Under the pieces are notes generated by a model. The model was not told the origin of the DNA, searched no databases, and saw only the letters and a program-made list of their open reading frames with translations. Position numbers and translations under genes: made by a program. A stretch of 9,078 nucleotides of DNA, taken from positions 1 to 9,078 of the forward strand of contig CAZNQW010000159.1 of NCBI GenBank assembly GCA_964575225.1. The letters run 5' to 3'. This DNA is from CAZNQW01 sp964575225 (GTDB taxonomy: Bacteria > Chloroflexota > Anaerolineae > JAAYZQ01). Positions 1-6,867 of the stretch are shown in pieces. Position 1 is the first letter of the stretch. Each line of letters opens with the position of its first letter.

Positions 1-46
1 AGATGGAATCTCGTGACTGGAGTTCAGACGTGTGCTCTTCCGATCT
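1..46 (+). other. Illumina P7 adapter remnant (sequencing artefact)
   Basis: These bases are synthetic, not genomic. Positions 1-4 (AGAT) match the end of the P7 flow-cell oligo. Positions 5-12 (GGAATCTC) sit where the index belongs and are the reverse complement of GAGATTCC, which I recall as TruSeq i7 index D704. Positions 13-46 match the full 34-base read-2 primer site, from GTGACTGGAG to CTCTTCCGATCT. Translated in frame they give the well-known contaminant peptide TGVQTCALPI. Genomic sequence starts at about 47. An untrimmed adapter was assembled onto the contig end, so any start codon called inside it is false. Confidence 0.98.
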
Positions 47-48
47 GT

Positions 49-1566
49 TTTACGACAACGCACAATCAAGCAGCGCCCAGGAAGCATAGCCGGCCCTCAC
101 TGTGGTTGCGGCTGGCGATCAGTATCTTCCTGGCCATTTTCTTGTTGGGCGGGCTCTATTCCGGCTATTTGGTTTATTCGACGATTCGGGAAATTGTCGC
201 CCGGGCAGAGTTGCCTGCGCTTCCCGTGTTTCGATTGCCCTCCATCGATCAACCCCAAGTGGAAGCAGAAGAGGCCGTGGGGCCGATTCCGCAAGTGGCC
301 GAGATAACGCCCGTAGCGGGCTCTAGCCAACCTGTGGTGGTCGCTCCCCCCGCGACGCCTGAGACATTGAACGGCGAGCGGATCAATGTGCTCCTGCTGG
401 GGATTGACCGCCGGGGACAAAAGGGCTGGGGCTATCGCACCGACACGATGATCATCGTCACCGTCGATCCGATCAACCATACGGCGGGTATGCTGTCGAT
501 CCCGCGCGACCTGCAGCTCGAGATCCCGGGGGTCAAAGAGGACCGGATTAATACGGCCAACGTCTATGGCTATTCCATCGACTATCCCGGTGGGGGGCCA
601 GCATTGCTCACGCGCACTATCGAAAAGAACTTTGGCATCCCCATCGACTACTATGTCATGGTCGATTTCCAGGGCTTTGAAAAGATCGTCGATACGCTGG
701 GTGGCATCACCGTCGACGTGCCCCGGACCCTCCATGATACCCAGTACCCCAACCCCAAACCGGGCGACCTTTATGGGATGAAGACGGTCCATTTTGATGC
801 CGGTCGGCAAGAGATGGATGGCCGGAGGGCGCTGGAATATGCCCGCTCGCGGATGAGCACCAGCGACTTTGACCGGGCCGATCGTCAGCGGTTGATCCTC
901 CTTGCCATCCAGGAAAAGGCTTTGAACCTGAACCTGATTCCCAAGCTACCGTCGTTGGCGGGGACCATTCTCGATACCGTCAACACCAATATGACGTTGG
1001 ATGACATGTTGGAATTGGCGAGGCTGGCGCCCAAGATCGATATGAACAATATCAAATCGGTGGGCATCAAGAAACCGATGGTCTATGGCTACAAGCGCGA
1101 AGATGGCGCAGCCGTCCAGTTGCCCAAGTGGGATCTGATCAACCCGGTGGTGGCCGATCTGTTTGCGGCGCCGGTGGTGGTCCAGGCGGCGCCCACGCCC
1201 GAGCCGACTCCAACCCCGGCCGTCACACCGACCATGGCCCCGGCGCAGATCGAGGACTTGCAGCGGTTGGCCTCCGAAGGGGCGCGCATTGCCGTGCAGA
1301 ACGGCACCTCTGAGCCCAACTTTGCAGCGCGAGTAGCGGCGATTTTGATGGAGCAGGGCTATCAGGTGGTCGAATACGGCGATGCCGACCGGGTCGATTA
1401 TGCCGGCACCGTCATCGTGGACTATACCGCCAAGACCTACACGCTGGAGAAAATGGTCGAGATGTTCCAGGCGGCGCCGCAGAACGTGCGCCGCAGCCCT
1501 AATCTCCGCAGCCAGATCGACATCCGTGTGATTGTCGGTCAAGACTATCTGCTGTCTATGCCCTAA
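49..1566 (+). CDS. LytR-CpsA-Psr (LCP) family cell-envelope protein with LytR_C domain, 5'-truncated
   Basis: LCP enzymes are membrane-anchored, extracytoplasmic phosphotransferases. They move glycopolymers from undecaprenyl-phosphate carriers onto peptidoglycan or other envelope acceptors. About 505 genomic residues remain, numbered here from position 13. There is a basic N-terminus, one transmembrane segment (about 31-56), a Pro/Val/Glu-rich stalk, then the LCP domain (about 124-302). The LCP domain has NVLLLGIDRR, RTDT (R142, D144), SIPRDL (R165, D166) and ARSR with DFDRADRQR (about 277-293), the Arg/Asp residues that bind the pyrophosphate lipid. A PTPEPTPTP linker (about 394-402) leads to a LytR_C domain (about 424-513, RIAVQNGTSEPNFAARVA). 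The TAA stop is at 1564-1566. The true start lies beyond the contig end, because no ATG precedes the transmembrane segment and the apparent GTG at 13 is adapter. No partner gene is visible on this strand. The family call is firm; the glycopolymer substrate is unknown. Confidence 0.93.
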   Translation, partial: FTTTHNQAAPRKHSRPSLWLRLAISIFLAIFLLGGLYSGYLVYSTIREIVARAELPALPVFRLPSIDQPQVEAEEAVGPIPQVAEITPVAGSSQPVVVAPPATPETLNGERINVLLLGIDRRGQKGWGYRTDTMIIVTVDPINHTAGMLSIPRDLQLEIPGVKEDRINTANVYGYSIDYPGGGPALLTRTIEKNFGIPIDYYVMVDFQGFEKIVDTLGGITVDVPRTLHDTQYPNPKPGDLYGMKTVHFDAGRQEMDGRRALEYARSRMSTSDFDRADRQRLILLAIQEKALNLNLIPKLPSLAGTILDTVNTNMTLDDMLELARLAPKIDMNNIKSVGIKKPMVYGYKREDGAAVQLPKWDLINPVVADLFAAPVVVQAAPTPEPTPTPAVTPTMAPAQIEDLQRLASEGARIAVQNGTSEPNFAARVAAILMEQGYQVVEYGDADRVDYAGTVIVDYTAKTYTLEKMVEMFQAAPQNVRRSPNLRSQIDIRVIVGQDYLLSMP

Positions 1567-1608
1567 GAGCGCACCGCTCGCGCACGATCTCGGCAGCACA
1601 GGTTCTTT

Positions 1609-1651
1609 CCGGGCCGGTCAATGGCGACACGGCCCGGGGAGGGCCTTTTTT
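1609..1651 (+). terminator. Intrinsic terminator of the LCP gene with overlapping alternative hairpin
   Basis: GGCCC (1631-1635), loop GGGGA, and GGGCC (1641-1645) are followed directly by T6 (1646-1651), a compact canonical terminator 43-85 nt after the LCP stop. A second, longer hairpin overlaps it: CCGGGCCG (1609-1616) pairs perfectly with CGGCCCGG (1630-1637), extended inside by GTC/GAC with one bulged A. The two helices share 1631-1637, so they cannot form together. Termination is well supported. An attenuator-like role for the upstream helix is only a possibility. Confidence 0.8.
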
Positions 1652-1678
1652 GTTGGGTGGGTGACAGGGCGCATGCCC

Positions 1679-1707
1679 GGCCTCCCCGAGGACGGGGACG
1701 CCGAGCC
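1679..1707. repeat. Dispersed 29-bp hairpin repeat, copy A
   Basis: The core has a 6-bp stem, TCCCCG (1683-1688) with CGGGGA (1693-1698), followed by CGCCGAGCC. It aligns with 8929-8957 at the other end of the window, differing by one inserted base each way and about two substitutions. Two copies about 7.2 kb apart in intergenic DNA suggest a family of short dispersed elements. The copy number is unknown from this window. Confidence 0.55.
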
Positions 1708-1789
1708 CGAGAGACACTACCCCCACCGAGACGTCACCCCATACGCATCCAGGTAAGGATCACAAAAGGGAAGGTAAGCCCGCCGACCT

Positions 1790-1868
1790 CCGTCATGCCC
1801 GCGCAAGCGCCTGCGTACTCGCAGGCAGCATCCAAAGGAATGGGCCCCCGCTTCCGCGGGGGCGACGG
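1790..1868. repeat. REP/BIME-like palindromic element
   Basis: The element is bounded by near-inverted ends, CCGTCATGCCCGCG (1790-1803) and CGCGGGGGCGACGG (1855-1868), matching at 11 of 14 positions. Inside are two perfect hairpins. The first is GCCTGCG/CGCAGGC (1809-1815 and 1820-1826, loop TACT). The second is GCCCCCGC/GCGGGGGC (1844-1851 and 1856-1863, loop TTCC). The GTCAT-CCCGCG...ATCCA layout resembles the short repeats found many times in intergenic DNA of numerous bacteria and often mobilised by RAYT-type transposases. No such transposase is in this window. Confidence 0.65.
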
Positions 1869-2040
1869 CCTTGGTTTTGTCGCCGCAAGGCTTTTCATCG
1901 GACTTTTCACGAACCGGTGCGCCTATCGATTGCTTTTCAATCTCCTTACCTTGATGCCTATGGGACCTGCCGAGAGGTTACCCCGCCTGCCTGGGCAGAT
2001 AGGCGCAGCGGGGGTCCATCGCTTGGGATGTGCTCTTGGG

Positions 2041-2073
2041 GAACCAAAGAAATGGGCAACAGGGCACCTGCCC
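2041..2073 (-). terminator. Possible weak terminator of the minus-strand operon
   Basis: Read on the minus strand about 50 nt after the nucleotidyltransferase stop, GGGCA (2069-2073) pairs with TGCCC (2054-2058), with an alternative inner GGGC-AGGT-GCCC. A T-rich stretch follows (ATTTCTTTGG, 2044-2053). The stem is short and the T run is broken, so it may be weak or Rho-assisted. Confidence 0.3.
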
Positions 2074-2122
2074 GGCAAGGGGTCTGCTTATTTTCCTTCT
2101 TGGGATCCTTACTTTCTCGTCC

Positions 2123-3295
2123 CTACGTGCTAGAGCGAGGCCGGCGCGAGAGGCGGAGCGCCTGAGGAATCGTGCGCAGGGCTTTGCCGAACCCATCGCC
2201 CAGGCGGTATAGGTACCAGTAGGGCAGGGAGATCGACCGGTGGATGTCATAGCGCTGGACCATGTACTCGGGTTGGGGAAAGAGGTTGAGCCCCAGAAAA
2301 CGCAGCCGGTCGCCCCATCCGGGCAGGCACAGCAGATCGGTGTAAAAGTCGAGGAGGGGCGTTCGAGGTTCGGCCGTCAGCAGGCGGAACAGGCGTCGCT
2401 CGGTGGGGGAGGGCGTGCGTTCCTGGAGGAGCTGCCGAGCTTCTTGCAGGGGCAGGGAAGGCCAGAGGTCTGCCAGGCGCTCGACGGCCTCGCGCAAGAC
2501 GAGCAACAGCTCCTGATCGGCAGCCGTGTCCACAATCGCCTTCCAGTTGAGCGGCTGGCGATGGATCAGCCAGGCCAGGTCCACGAACCAGCGAAGGCCA
2601 TGAAAGCGGTGATGCAGGACCAGGTGCGCCATTAGATAAGGCACCTCGGCTTCGGGATAGAGGGTGTGGACCCTATGCCCATGAAGGATGCGCTCAGAAG
2701 CGCGCTCCCAAAACCACTCGACCGGAATCTTGTGCATATAGTACGGCACATCGACGACGTGCCAGTGAATCTCGATCATCAAGGGTCTGGGTTCGGGGCG
2801 AACAAACGCCTGCTGATTGCGAAACTCGGCCTGGCTGCCGGGGGCCATCTCGACTTCGGTAGAAGCAAAGCCTTGTTCCAAGAGGATCTGTTGGCACACC
2901 GGCACTTGGTCGATGGGGATCAGCAGGTCTACGTCGCCCATGGGACGGAGGGCGATGTTCTCATAGACCGTCTCGCAGAGGGCCGCGCCCTTGAGTACAA
3001 GGACCGGAATGTCCCTGTCGTTCAGCGGGGCGAGGATCGCCCCCAATGCTTCGAAGCGGAGGGTATTGTCCCGCACCACGGCGAAATAGGCGCCGTCCAG
3101 CTCGGCCGACACCGCCGCCGGGATCTCCCGGCCGAACTGGCGGGCGGCATGCCGCAGGAGCGGTGTGACCCCCTGAGATCGCGCCAGGTCCAGGACCTCG
3201 GGCCAGGGGATCGCTTCGGCTGGGGCGATGGCGTCGGGGTCCCAGGCCAACGCCAGAAGGCGCCGCAAGAGATCCCAGGCGGGGCCCTGCTCCAT
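2123..3295 (-). CDS. PF14907-type nucleotidyltransferase family protein
   Basis: This 390-residue protein resembles the uncharacterised nucleotidyltransferase family 5 (PF14907) of the polymerase-beta fold. The N-terminal helical part (about 1-90) leads to PVLVLKGAALCETVY (about 97-111) and RPMGDVDLLI (117-126). D121 and D123 form the metal-binding DxD pair. EIHWHV (175-180) supplies a further acidic residue, and HLVLHHRFHGLRWFVDLAWL (about 224-243) is the usual C-terminal helical signature. Family members often sit near polysaccharide or peptide-maturation genes, but no substrate is established. It is last in a minus-strand operon, 34 bp after the FAD oxidase stop, with a weak AGGG about 8 nt before its ATG. 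Its link to the redox genes is unclear; it may be only co-transcribed. The stop is TAG. Confidence 0.8.
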   Translation of the reverse strand: MEQGPAWDLLRRLLALAWDPDAIAPAEAIPWPEVLDLARSQGVTPLLRHAARQFGREIPAAVSAELDGAYFAVVRDNTLRFEALGAILAPLNDRDIPVLVLKGAALCETVYENIALRPMGDVDLLIPIDQVPVCQQILLEQGFASTEVEMAPGSQAEFRNQQAFVRPEPRPLMIEIHWHVVDVPYYMHKIPVEWFWERASERILHGHRVHTLYPEAEVPYLMAHLVLHHRFHGLRWFVDLAWLIHRQPLNWKAIVDTAADQELLLVLREAVERLADLWPSLPLQEARQLLQERTPSPTERRLFRLLTAEPRTPLLDFYTDLLCLPGWGDRLRFLGLNLFPQPEYMVQRYDIHRSISLPYWYLYRLGDGFGKALRTIPQALRLSRRPRSST

Positions 3296-3329
3296 CCTGG
3301 CTACCCTGCCTGCTTTCTGTGAGGGTGTG

Positions 3330-4775
3330 TCATCCCACAGCCTCTTGGGGAGTATCCTCGAAAATCTTGCCCGGGTTGAGGATGTGATTGGGATCGAACA
3401 CGGCCTTGATGCGTCGCTGCAAGTCGATCAGGGTCTCGTTCATCACCAAGGGCATGTACTTTAGGCGTTTGACGCCAATCCCGTGCTCCCCGCTGATGGT
3501 GCCGCCCAATGCAGCGACCGCCCGGTATAGCTCCACCAGGACGGCATGTTCCAACTCAGGCCATTCGCCCATGGGGGTGTCGGGGTGTTTGACGATGGTG
3601 ACGTGCAGGTTGCCGTCGCCAGCGTGGCCGTAACAGGGGATGATCACGCCAAAGGTGTCGGACAGCGCCTGGAGTTCGGGGATCAGATCGGGGATCTGGG
3701 CAAAGGGCACGACAATGTCCTCAATGCTTTGCACCGGGCTGTAGACCTTGAACGCTTCGGCAATGTCGCGGCGCACCGACCAAACCCGTTCTTGGGTGGT
3801 ATGGTTGTCGGCGACATAGACCTCGGTCGCGCCACTCTCCAGGCACAGGGTGCCGATCGTCTCGCTGTCCTGTTCCACCATTTCCTCGCTGTTGCCGTCC
3901 ACCTCAATGAGCAACATGGCGCCGGCCTGTTCATAGGGCAGCTCTTCCTGCAGGTAGCGGCAGGTGGTCTGGACCGAAAGTCGATCCATGAACTCGATGG
4001 CGGTGGGAATGATGCGGCCATGGGTCATGATCTTGGGTACCATGTTCATGGCCGTCTGGGCGTCGGGAAACAGGGCGAGGAGATCGATCTTGGCGGTGGG
4101 CAGGGGCAAGAGCTTGAGGATGATTTTGGTGAAAATCCCCAGCGTACCTTCAGAACCGACCATGAGCTGAAGGAGGTTATAGCCAGTGACGTCCTTGACC
4201 CGCTTGCCACCCAGGGTGACGATCTCGCCGCTGGGCAGCACCACCTCCAGGCCCAGCACATAGCGGCCCGTCACCCCGTATTTGATGGCCTTGCCACCGC
4301 CGGCGTTCTCGGCGACGTTGCCGCCGATAAAGCAGGCCTCGACGCTCATGGGATAGCCGGCATAGAACAGGCCGTCGTCCTTGATGGCCTCGTTGATGGC
4401 GTTGGTGACCACCCCCGGTTCCACGACGGCGACCAGGTTCTTGCGGTCGATCTCCAGGATGTGGTTCATCCGTTCCACCGACAGGACGATCCCGCCGTGG
4501 ACGGGGGTCGCACCGCCCGACAGGCCCGATCCTGCACCACGGGGAGTGACCGGTATCCGCTCCCGATTGGCCAGCTTGAGGATGGCCGAGATCTCGTCCG
4601 CGGTGGCGGGTTTGACCACGACGTCGGGGATGCGCGCCAAGCTGGGATCGGGCACTTCGTCCTGGGCGTAGGGCGCCAGCTTTTCCTGGTCGCCATGGAG
4701 GACATAGGGGGCGCCCAGGATCGCTTCCAACTCGCCCACGATCGCGGGAGTGACCGGGTTATAGGAGTTCATCAT
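3330..4775 (-). CDS. FAD-linked 2-hydroxyacid dehydrogenase (GlcD / D-lactate dehydrogenase-like, LctD-type)
   Basis: This 481-residue flavoprotein of the vanillyl-alcohol-oxidase family probably oxidises a 2-hydroxyacid such as lactate or glycolate to the 2-oxoacid. The FAD-binding PCMH domain (about 48-226) has PRGAGSGLSGG (78-88) and GGNVAENAGG (151-160). The C-terminal domain has YGHAGDGNLH (382-391) and GEHGIG (429-434). H384, H391 and E430 match the metal ligands of D-2-hydroxyglutarate dehydrogenase and H431 its substrate-side histidine, by motif comparison from memory. DPNHILNPGKIF (461-472) is the usual C-terminal signature. There is no Fe-S or CCG domain and no GlcE/GlcF neighbour, so electrons probably leave through the adjacent ETF. 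Its ATG overlaps the etfA stop as ATGA (4772-4775), implying translational coupling; a second ATG follows at once. The oxidase class is sure; the substrate is not. Confidence 0.9.
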   Translation of the reverse strand: MMNSYNPVTPAIVGELEAILGAPYVLHGDQEKLAPYAQDEVPDPSLARIPDVVVKPATADEISAILKLANRERIPVTPRGAGSGLSGGATPVHGGIVLSVERMNHILEIDRKNLVAVVEPGVVTNAINEAIKDDGLFYAGYPMSVEACFIGGNVAENAGGGKAIKYGVTGRYVLGLEVVLPSGEIVTLGGKRVKDVTGYNLLQLMVGSEGTLGIFTKIILKLLPLPTAKIDLLALFPDAQTAMNMVPKIMTHGRIIPTAIEFMDRLSVQTTCRYLQEELPYEQAGAMLLIEVDGNSEEMVEQDSETIGTLCLESGATEVYVADNHTTQERVWSVRRDIAEAFKVYSPVQSIEDIVVPFAQIPDLIPELQALSDTFGVIIPCYGHAGDGNLHVTIVKHPDTPMGEWPELEHAVLVELYRAVAALGGTISGEHGIGVKRLKYMPLVMNETLIDLQRRIKAVFDPNHILNPGKIFEDTPQEAVG

Positions 4776-5797
4776 CCTTGCTTCGCCTCGAGTTGTTCCA
4801 GGATCGCAGGCAAGAGTTCAAACACGTCGCCCACGATACTCAAGTCGGCTACCTGAAAGATCTGGGCCTCGGGGTCGTTGTTGATGGCGATGATGTTGCG
4901 GGCGGTTTGCATGCCCGCCAGGTGTTGGATGGCGCCCGAAATACCACAGGCGATATAAAGCTCCGGAGCCACGGTCTTGCCGCTGAGTCCGATCTGGCGG
5001 GGATAGGGCTGCCATCCCCGGTCGACGGCCGCGCGAGAGGCACCGACGCTTCCGTCCAGCAACCTGGCAAGCCGGCCAAGAATTTCGAATCCCTCGGTGT
5101 TTTTGAGCCCGCGCCCGCCGGCGACGATCACTTCGGCGTCCTCGATGGCCATACCCTGCGATGTGTCGGGGACAAATTGCTCAAAGCGCATCTCGGTTTC
5201 CAGCAGGTGCAGCGGCACCTCCACTCGGACGATGTCGCCGGTTCGGGCGGGATCGCGGTCCAGGGGTCGGGCCGATTTGGGGCGAACGGTGGACATTTGC
5301 GGCCGGGCCGTGGGGGTCTTGATGGTGGCCATGATGTTGCCGCCGATGGCCGGGCGGGTTTGGTGCAGCTCGCCGGTTTCGGGGTCAATGGCCAGGTCGG
5401 TGCAGTCGGCAGTCAGCCCGGCATGGACCTTGACGGCGACGTAGGGCATGACGGTGCGGCCTGTGGTCGTGGCGGCGGCGATCAGAACCTCGGGGCGGTG
5501 GGTCTCGATCAGGTGTTGCAGGCTGCGGGCATGGGGTTGGACCAGAAACTGGGCCAGGGCCGGGTGATCGACCACATAGACCCGGTCTGCGCCGTGGGCT
5601 ACGAGTTCCTGCAGCTCGGCCTCGGGGATGTCGGCGCCCAGAATGACGGCGCAGAGGCGGCATCCCCGGGCATCGGCCAGGGCTCGGCCTCGGGCCAGCA
5701 ATTCAAAGGATACAGGATGCAAGACGTTCTGTTTGCGTTCGGCCAACGTCCAGATGTCGGACCAATTCATGGAAACTGCCTCTTGTGTAGGGTGCAT
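4772..5797 (-). CDS. etfA: Electron transfer flavoprotein subunit alpha (EtfA/FixB family)
   Basis: The alpha subunit of the ETF heterodimer binds FAD and passes electrons between flavoenzymes. The 341 residues comprise an N-terminal Rossmann-like domain with GLTADCTDL and a C-terminal FAD domain. The latter has VAGGRGLK, the GLSGKTVAPELYIACG stretch, SGAIQH and INNDPEAQIFQVADLSIVGD, all typical. No ferredoxin domain precedes it, unlike some lactate-dehydrogenase-linked ETFs. The start is uncertain. The ATG at 5795-5797 lies 3 bp after the etfB stop with AAGGA 8 nt upstream. A second ATG at 5768-5770 has AGAGG 8 nt upstream and gives MNWSDIWTLAE, closer to where homologues begin. The 332-residue form may be the real one. 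It overlaps the following oxidase gene by 4 bp, so the two are translated together and probably form one complex. Confidence 0.93.
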   Translation of the reverse strand: MHPTQEAVSMNWSDIWTLAERKQNVLHPVSFELLARGRALADARGCRLCAVILGADIPEAELQELVAHGADRVYVVDHPALAQFLVQPHARSLQHLIETHRPEVLIAAATTTGRTVMPYVAVKVHAGLTADCTDLAIDPETGELHQTRPAIGGNIMATIKTPTARPQMSTVRPKSARPLDRDPARTGDIVRVEVPLHLLETEMRFEQFVPDTSQGMAIEDAEVIVAGGRGLKNTEGFEILGRLARLLDGSVGASRAAVDRGWQPYPRQIGLSGKTVAPELYIACGISGAIQHLAGMQTARNIIAINNDPEAQIFQVADLSIVGDVFELLPAILEQLEAKQG

Positions 5798-5800
5798 CGT

Positions 5801-6610
5801 CTAATTCCTTGTGGGCAGGAAATTTCGTTTTTCGAGGAATTCGACCACTCGTCGGGCCGCTTGCTCTACGTCGGCGGGCTCTTTGACCGTGATCATCTCG
5901 CCCTGGCGGGTGACCTGCGGCTTGGCGATCTTGACCACCTGGGTGGGCGAGCCCTTGAGCCCCAAGCAGTCGGCCTGGGCGTCGATCTCGTCGGGTCCCC
6001 AGGTGGGCAGTTCGGTCTGCCTGGCCCGGATCTTGCCCCGCAGCGTGGGCAGTCGGGGGTAGGCGATCTCTTTGACGACGGTCAGCACCGCCGGCAGGGG
6101 CGTCCAGACGATTTCGGCGCCGCCTTCCACCAGGCGCTCGACGCGCAAGGCCCGCGGGTCGGCCTCTTGGATGTGGCTAACGTAGGTGATTACCGGCAGA
6201 TCGAGGAAGGCGGCAATGCCCGGGCCAACCTGTCCTGTGTCGCCGTCGGTGGCCCGCTCGCCGCACACGATCAGGTCCACCTGGCCGATCTGGGTGATGG
6301 CCCGAGAGAGGGTATAGGCCGTGGCCCAGGTATCCGAACCGGCAAACTTGCGGTCGCTGAGGAGGACCCCTTCGTCGCAGCCCATGGCGATGGCTTCCTG
6401 GATGGCTCGGGCGGCTTTGGCCGGTCCCATCGACAGGGCCACGACCTGGCCCCCAAGCTGTTCGCGCAATCGAAGGGCGGTCTCGATGGCATAGAGGTCC
6501 AGGGGATTGACAATGGCCTCCACGCCGGTCCGGATCATGGTGCCCGTTTCCGGGTCCATTTTGACATTGCTAGTTTCCGGCACTTGTTTGATAGGTACGA
6601 CAATGCGCAC
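5801..6610 (-). CDS. etfB: Electron transfer flavoprotein subunit beta (EtfB/FixA family, bifurcating-type motifs)
   Basis: The beta subunit of the ETF has 269 residues and is the first gene of the minus-strand operon. IVVPIKQVPETSNVKMDPET near the N-terminus and VNPLDLYAIETALRLRE are family signatures. ERATDGDTGQVGPGIAAFL (about 118-136) carries the DGDTGQVGP form seen in ETFs that bind NAD(H) and bifurcate electrons. Canonical respiratory ETFs have a different, AMP-binding sequence there. This supports an FAD-for-AMP beta site but does not prove bifurcation. The start is GTG (6608-6610), set by GAGGTGA (6614-6620) and alignment of MRIVVPIKQVP with family N-termini. An extended -10 promoter lies about 40 bp upstream. 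The stop is TAG, 3 bp before the first possible etfA start. Confidence 0.93.
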   Translation of the reverse strand: MRIVVPIKQVPETSNVKMDPETGTMIRTGVEAIVNPLDLYAIETALRLREQLGGQVVALSMGPAKAARAIQEAIAMGCDEGVLLSDRKFAGSDTWATAYTLSRAITQIGQVDLIVCGERATDGDTGQVGPGIAAFLDLPVITYVSHIQEADPRALRVERLVEGGAEIVWTPLPAVLTVVKEIAYPRLPTLRGKIRARQTELPTWGPDEIDAQADCLGLKGSPTQVVKIAKPQVTRQGEMITVKEPADVEQAARRVVEFLEKRNFLPTRN

Positions 6611-6613
6611 GGT

Positions 6614-6620
6614 TCACCTC
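6614..6620 (-). promoter_or_regulatory. Ribosome binding site of etfB, deciding a GTG start
   Basis: On the minus strand GAGGTGA lies 3 nt before the GTG at 6608-6610. It is complementary to the 16S rRNA tail. The spacing is short, but there is no better start nearby and the protein aligns from this codon. Confidence 0.65.
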
Positions 6621-6647
6621 GGAAAGGGAATATCACAAACTGCCGCA

Positions 6648-6676
6648 AGTATACCACACATCGGGGGGGCTGTCAC
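6648..6676 (-). promoter_or_regulatory. Sigma70-like promoter for the etfB-etfA-oxidase operon
   Basis: Read on the minus strand, a -35 GTGACA (6671-6676, 5 of 6 to consensus) is separated by exactly 17 bp from TATACT (6648-6653, 5 of 6). TGG directly before it makes an extended -10. The spacer includes C7. Transcription would start near 6641, giving a leader of about 30 nt before the etfB GTG. Confidence 0.6.
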
Positions 6677-6734
6677 GTTCGCAAGAAGGCTGCATCCGGC
6701 ACGAGCCCCCAAAGCCTGTCAGAGCTTTCTCGGT

Positions 6735-6744
6735 TCTCGCGAGA
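6735..6744. promoter_or_regulatory. 10-bp palindrome between divergent promoters
   Basis: TCTCGCGAGA is a perfect palindrome, preceded by a doubled TTCTCG (6727-6732 and 6734-6739). It lies 30 bp upstream of the plus-strand -35 and 58 bp upstream of the minus-strand -35. It could be an operator for a shared regulator. No regulator gene is nearby and a chance palindrome of this length is not rare. Confidence 0.25.
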
Positions 6745-6774
6745 TCGCCAGCGCCCGCGCTCGGGTGCCGCGAA

Positions 6775-6803
6775 TTGACCTTTCGCGCATTGGGTGTTAG
6801 GAT
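6775..6803 (+). promoter_or_regulatory. Sigma70-like promoter for the amidinotransferase gene
   Basis: TTGACC (6775-6780, 5 of 6 to consensus) is followed after 17 bp by TAGGAT (6798-6803, 4 of 6), with TGT in front giving an extended -10. The predicted start near 6810 leaves a leader of about 70 nt. Confidence 0.55.
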
Positions 6804-6867
6804 AAAGGGGCCCTGGTACCCAAATCCAGAATGCAGTGGTAGCGCGCCCACAGTCCGCGCCCGATGA

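Larger units (their letters stand above)
1567..2122. other. Convergent intergenic region without a recognisable gene
   Basis: This 556-bp gap lies between the ends of the plus-strand LCP gene and the minus-strand operon. It holds the LCP terminator, one copy of a 29-bp hairpin repeat, a REP-like two-hairpin element, and a hairpin-rich stretch near 1981-2013. In that stretch CCCCGC at 1981-1986 pairs with GCGGGG at 2008-2013 around an inner CTGCC-TG-GGCAG. An open frame runs through 1621-2133 on the plus strand, but it starts in the terminator loop, crosses the repeats and resembles no protein. I see no tRNA or known RNA family here. Confidence 0.7.

Noticed and set aside
13..48. Apparent GTG start and N-terminus of the LCP gene
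   Set aside because: The bases are the Illumina read-2 primer site, so the N-terminal peptide is artificial.
1621..2133. 170-codon plus-strand open frame in the intergenic gap
   Set aside because: It starts inside the terminator hairpin, has no RBS, crosses two repeat elements and shows low-complexity Arg/Pro-rich sequence.
3546..4856. 436-codon plus-strand open frame
   Set aside because: It is antisense to the FAD oxidase. Long antisense frames are expected in GC-rich coding DNA and the translation has no recognisable domain.
4778..6778. 666-codon plus-strand open frame
   Set aside because: It is the mirror of etfA and etfB, which have strong family motifs, RBSs and a promoter on the other strand. 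The antisense product is Gly/Asp-rich with no family resemblance.
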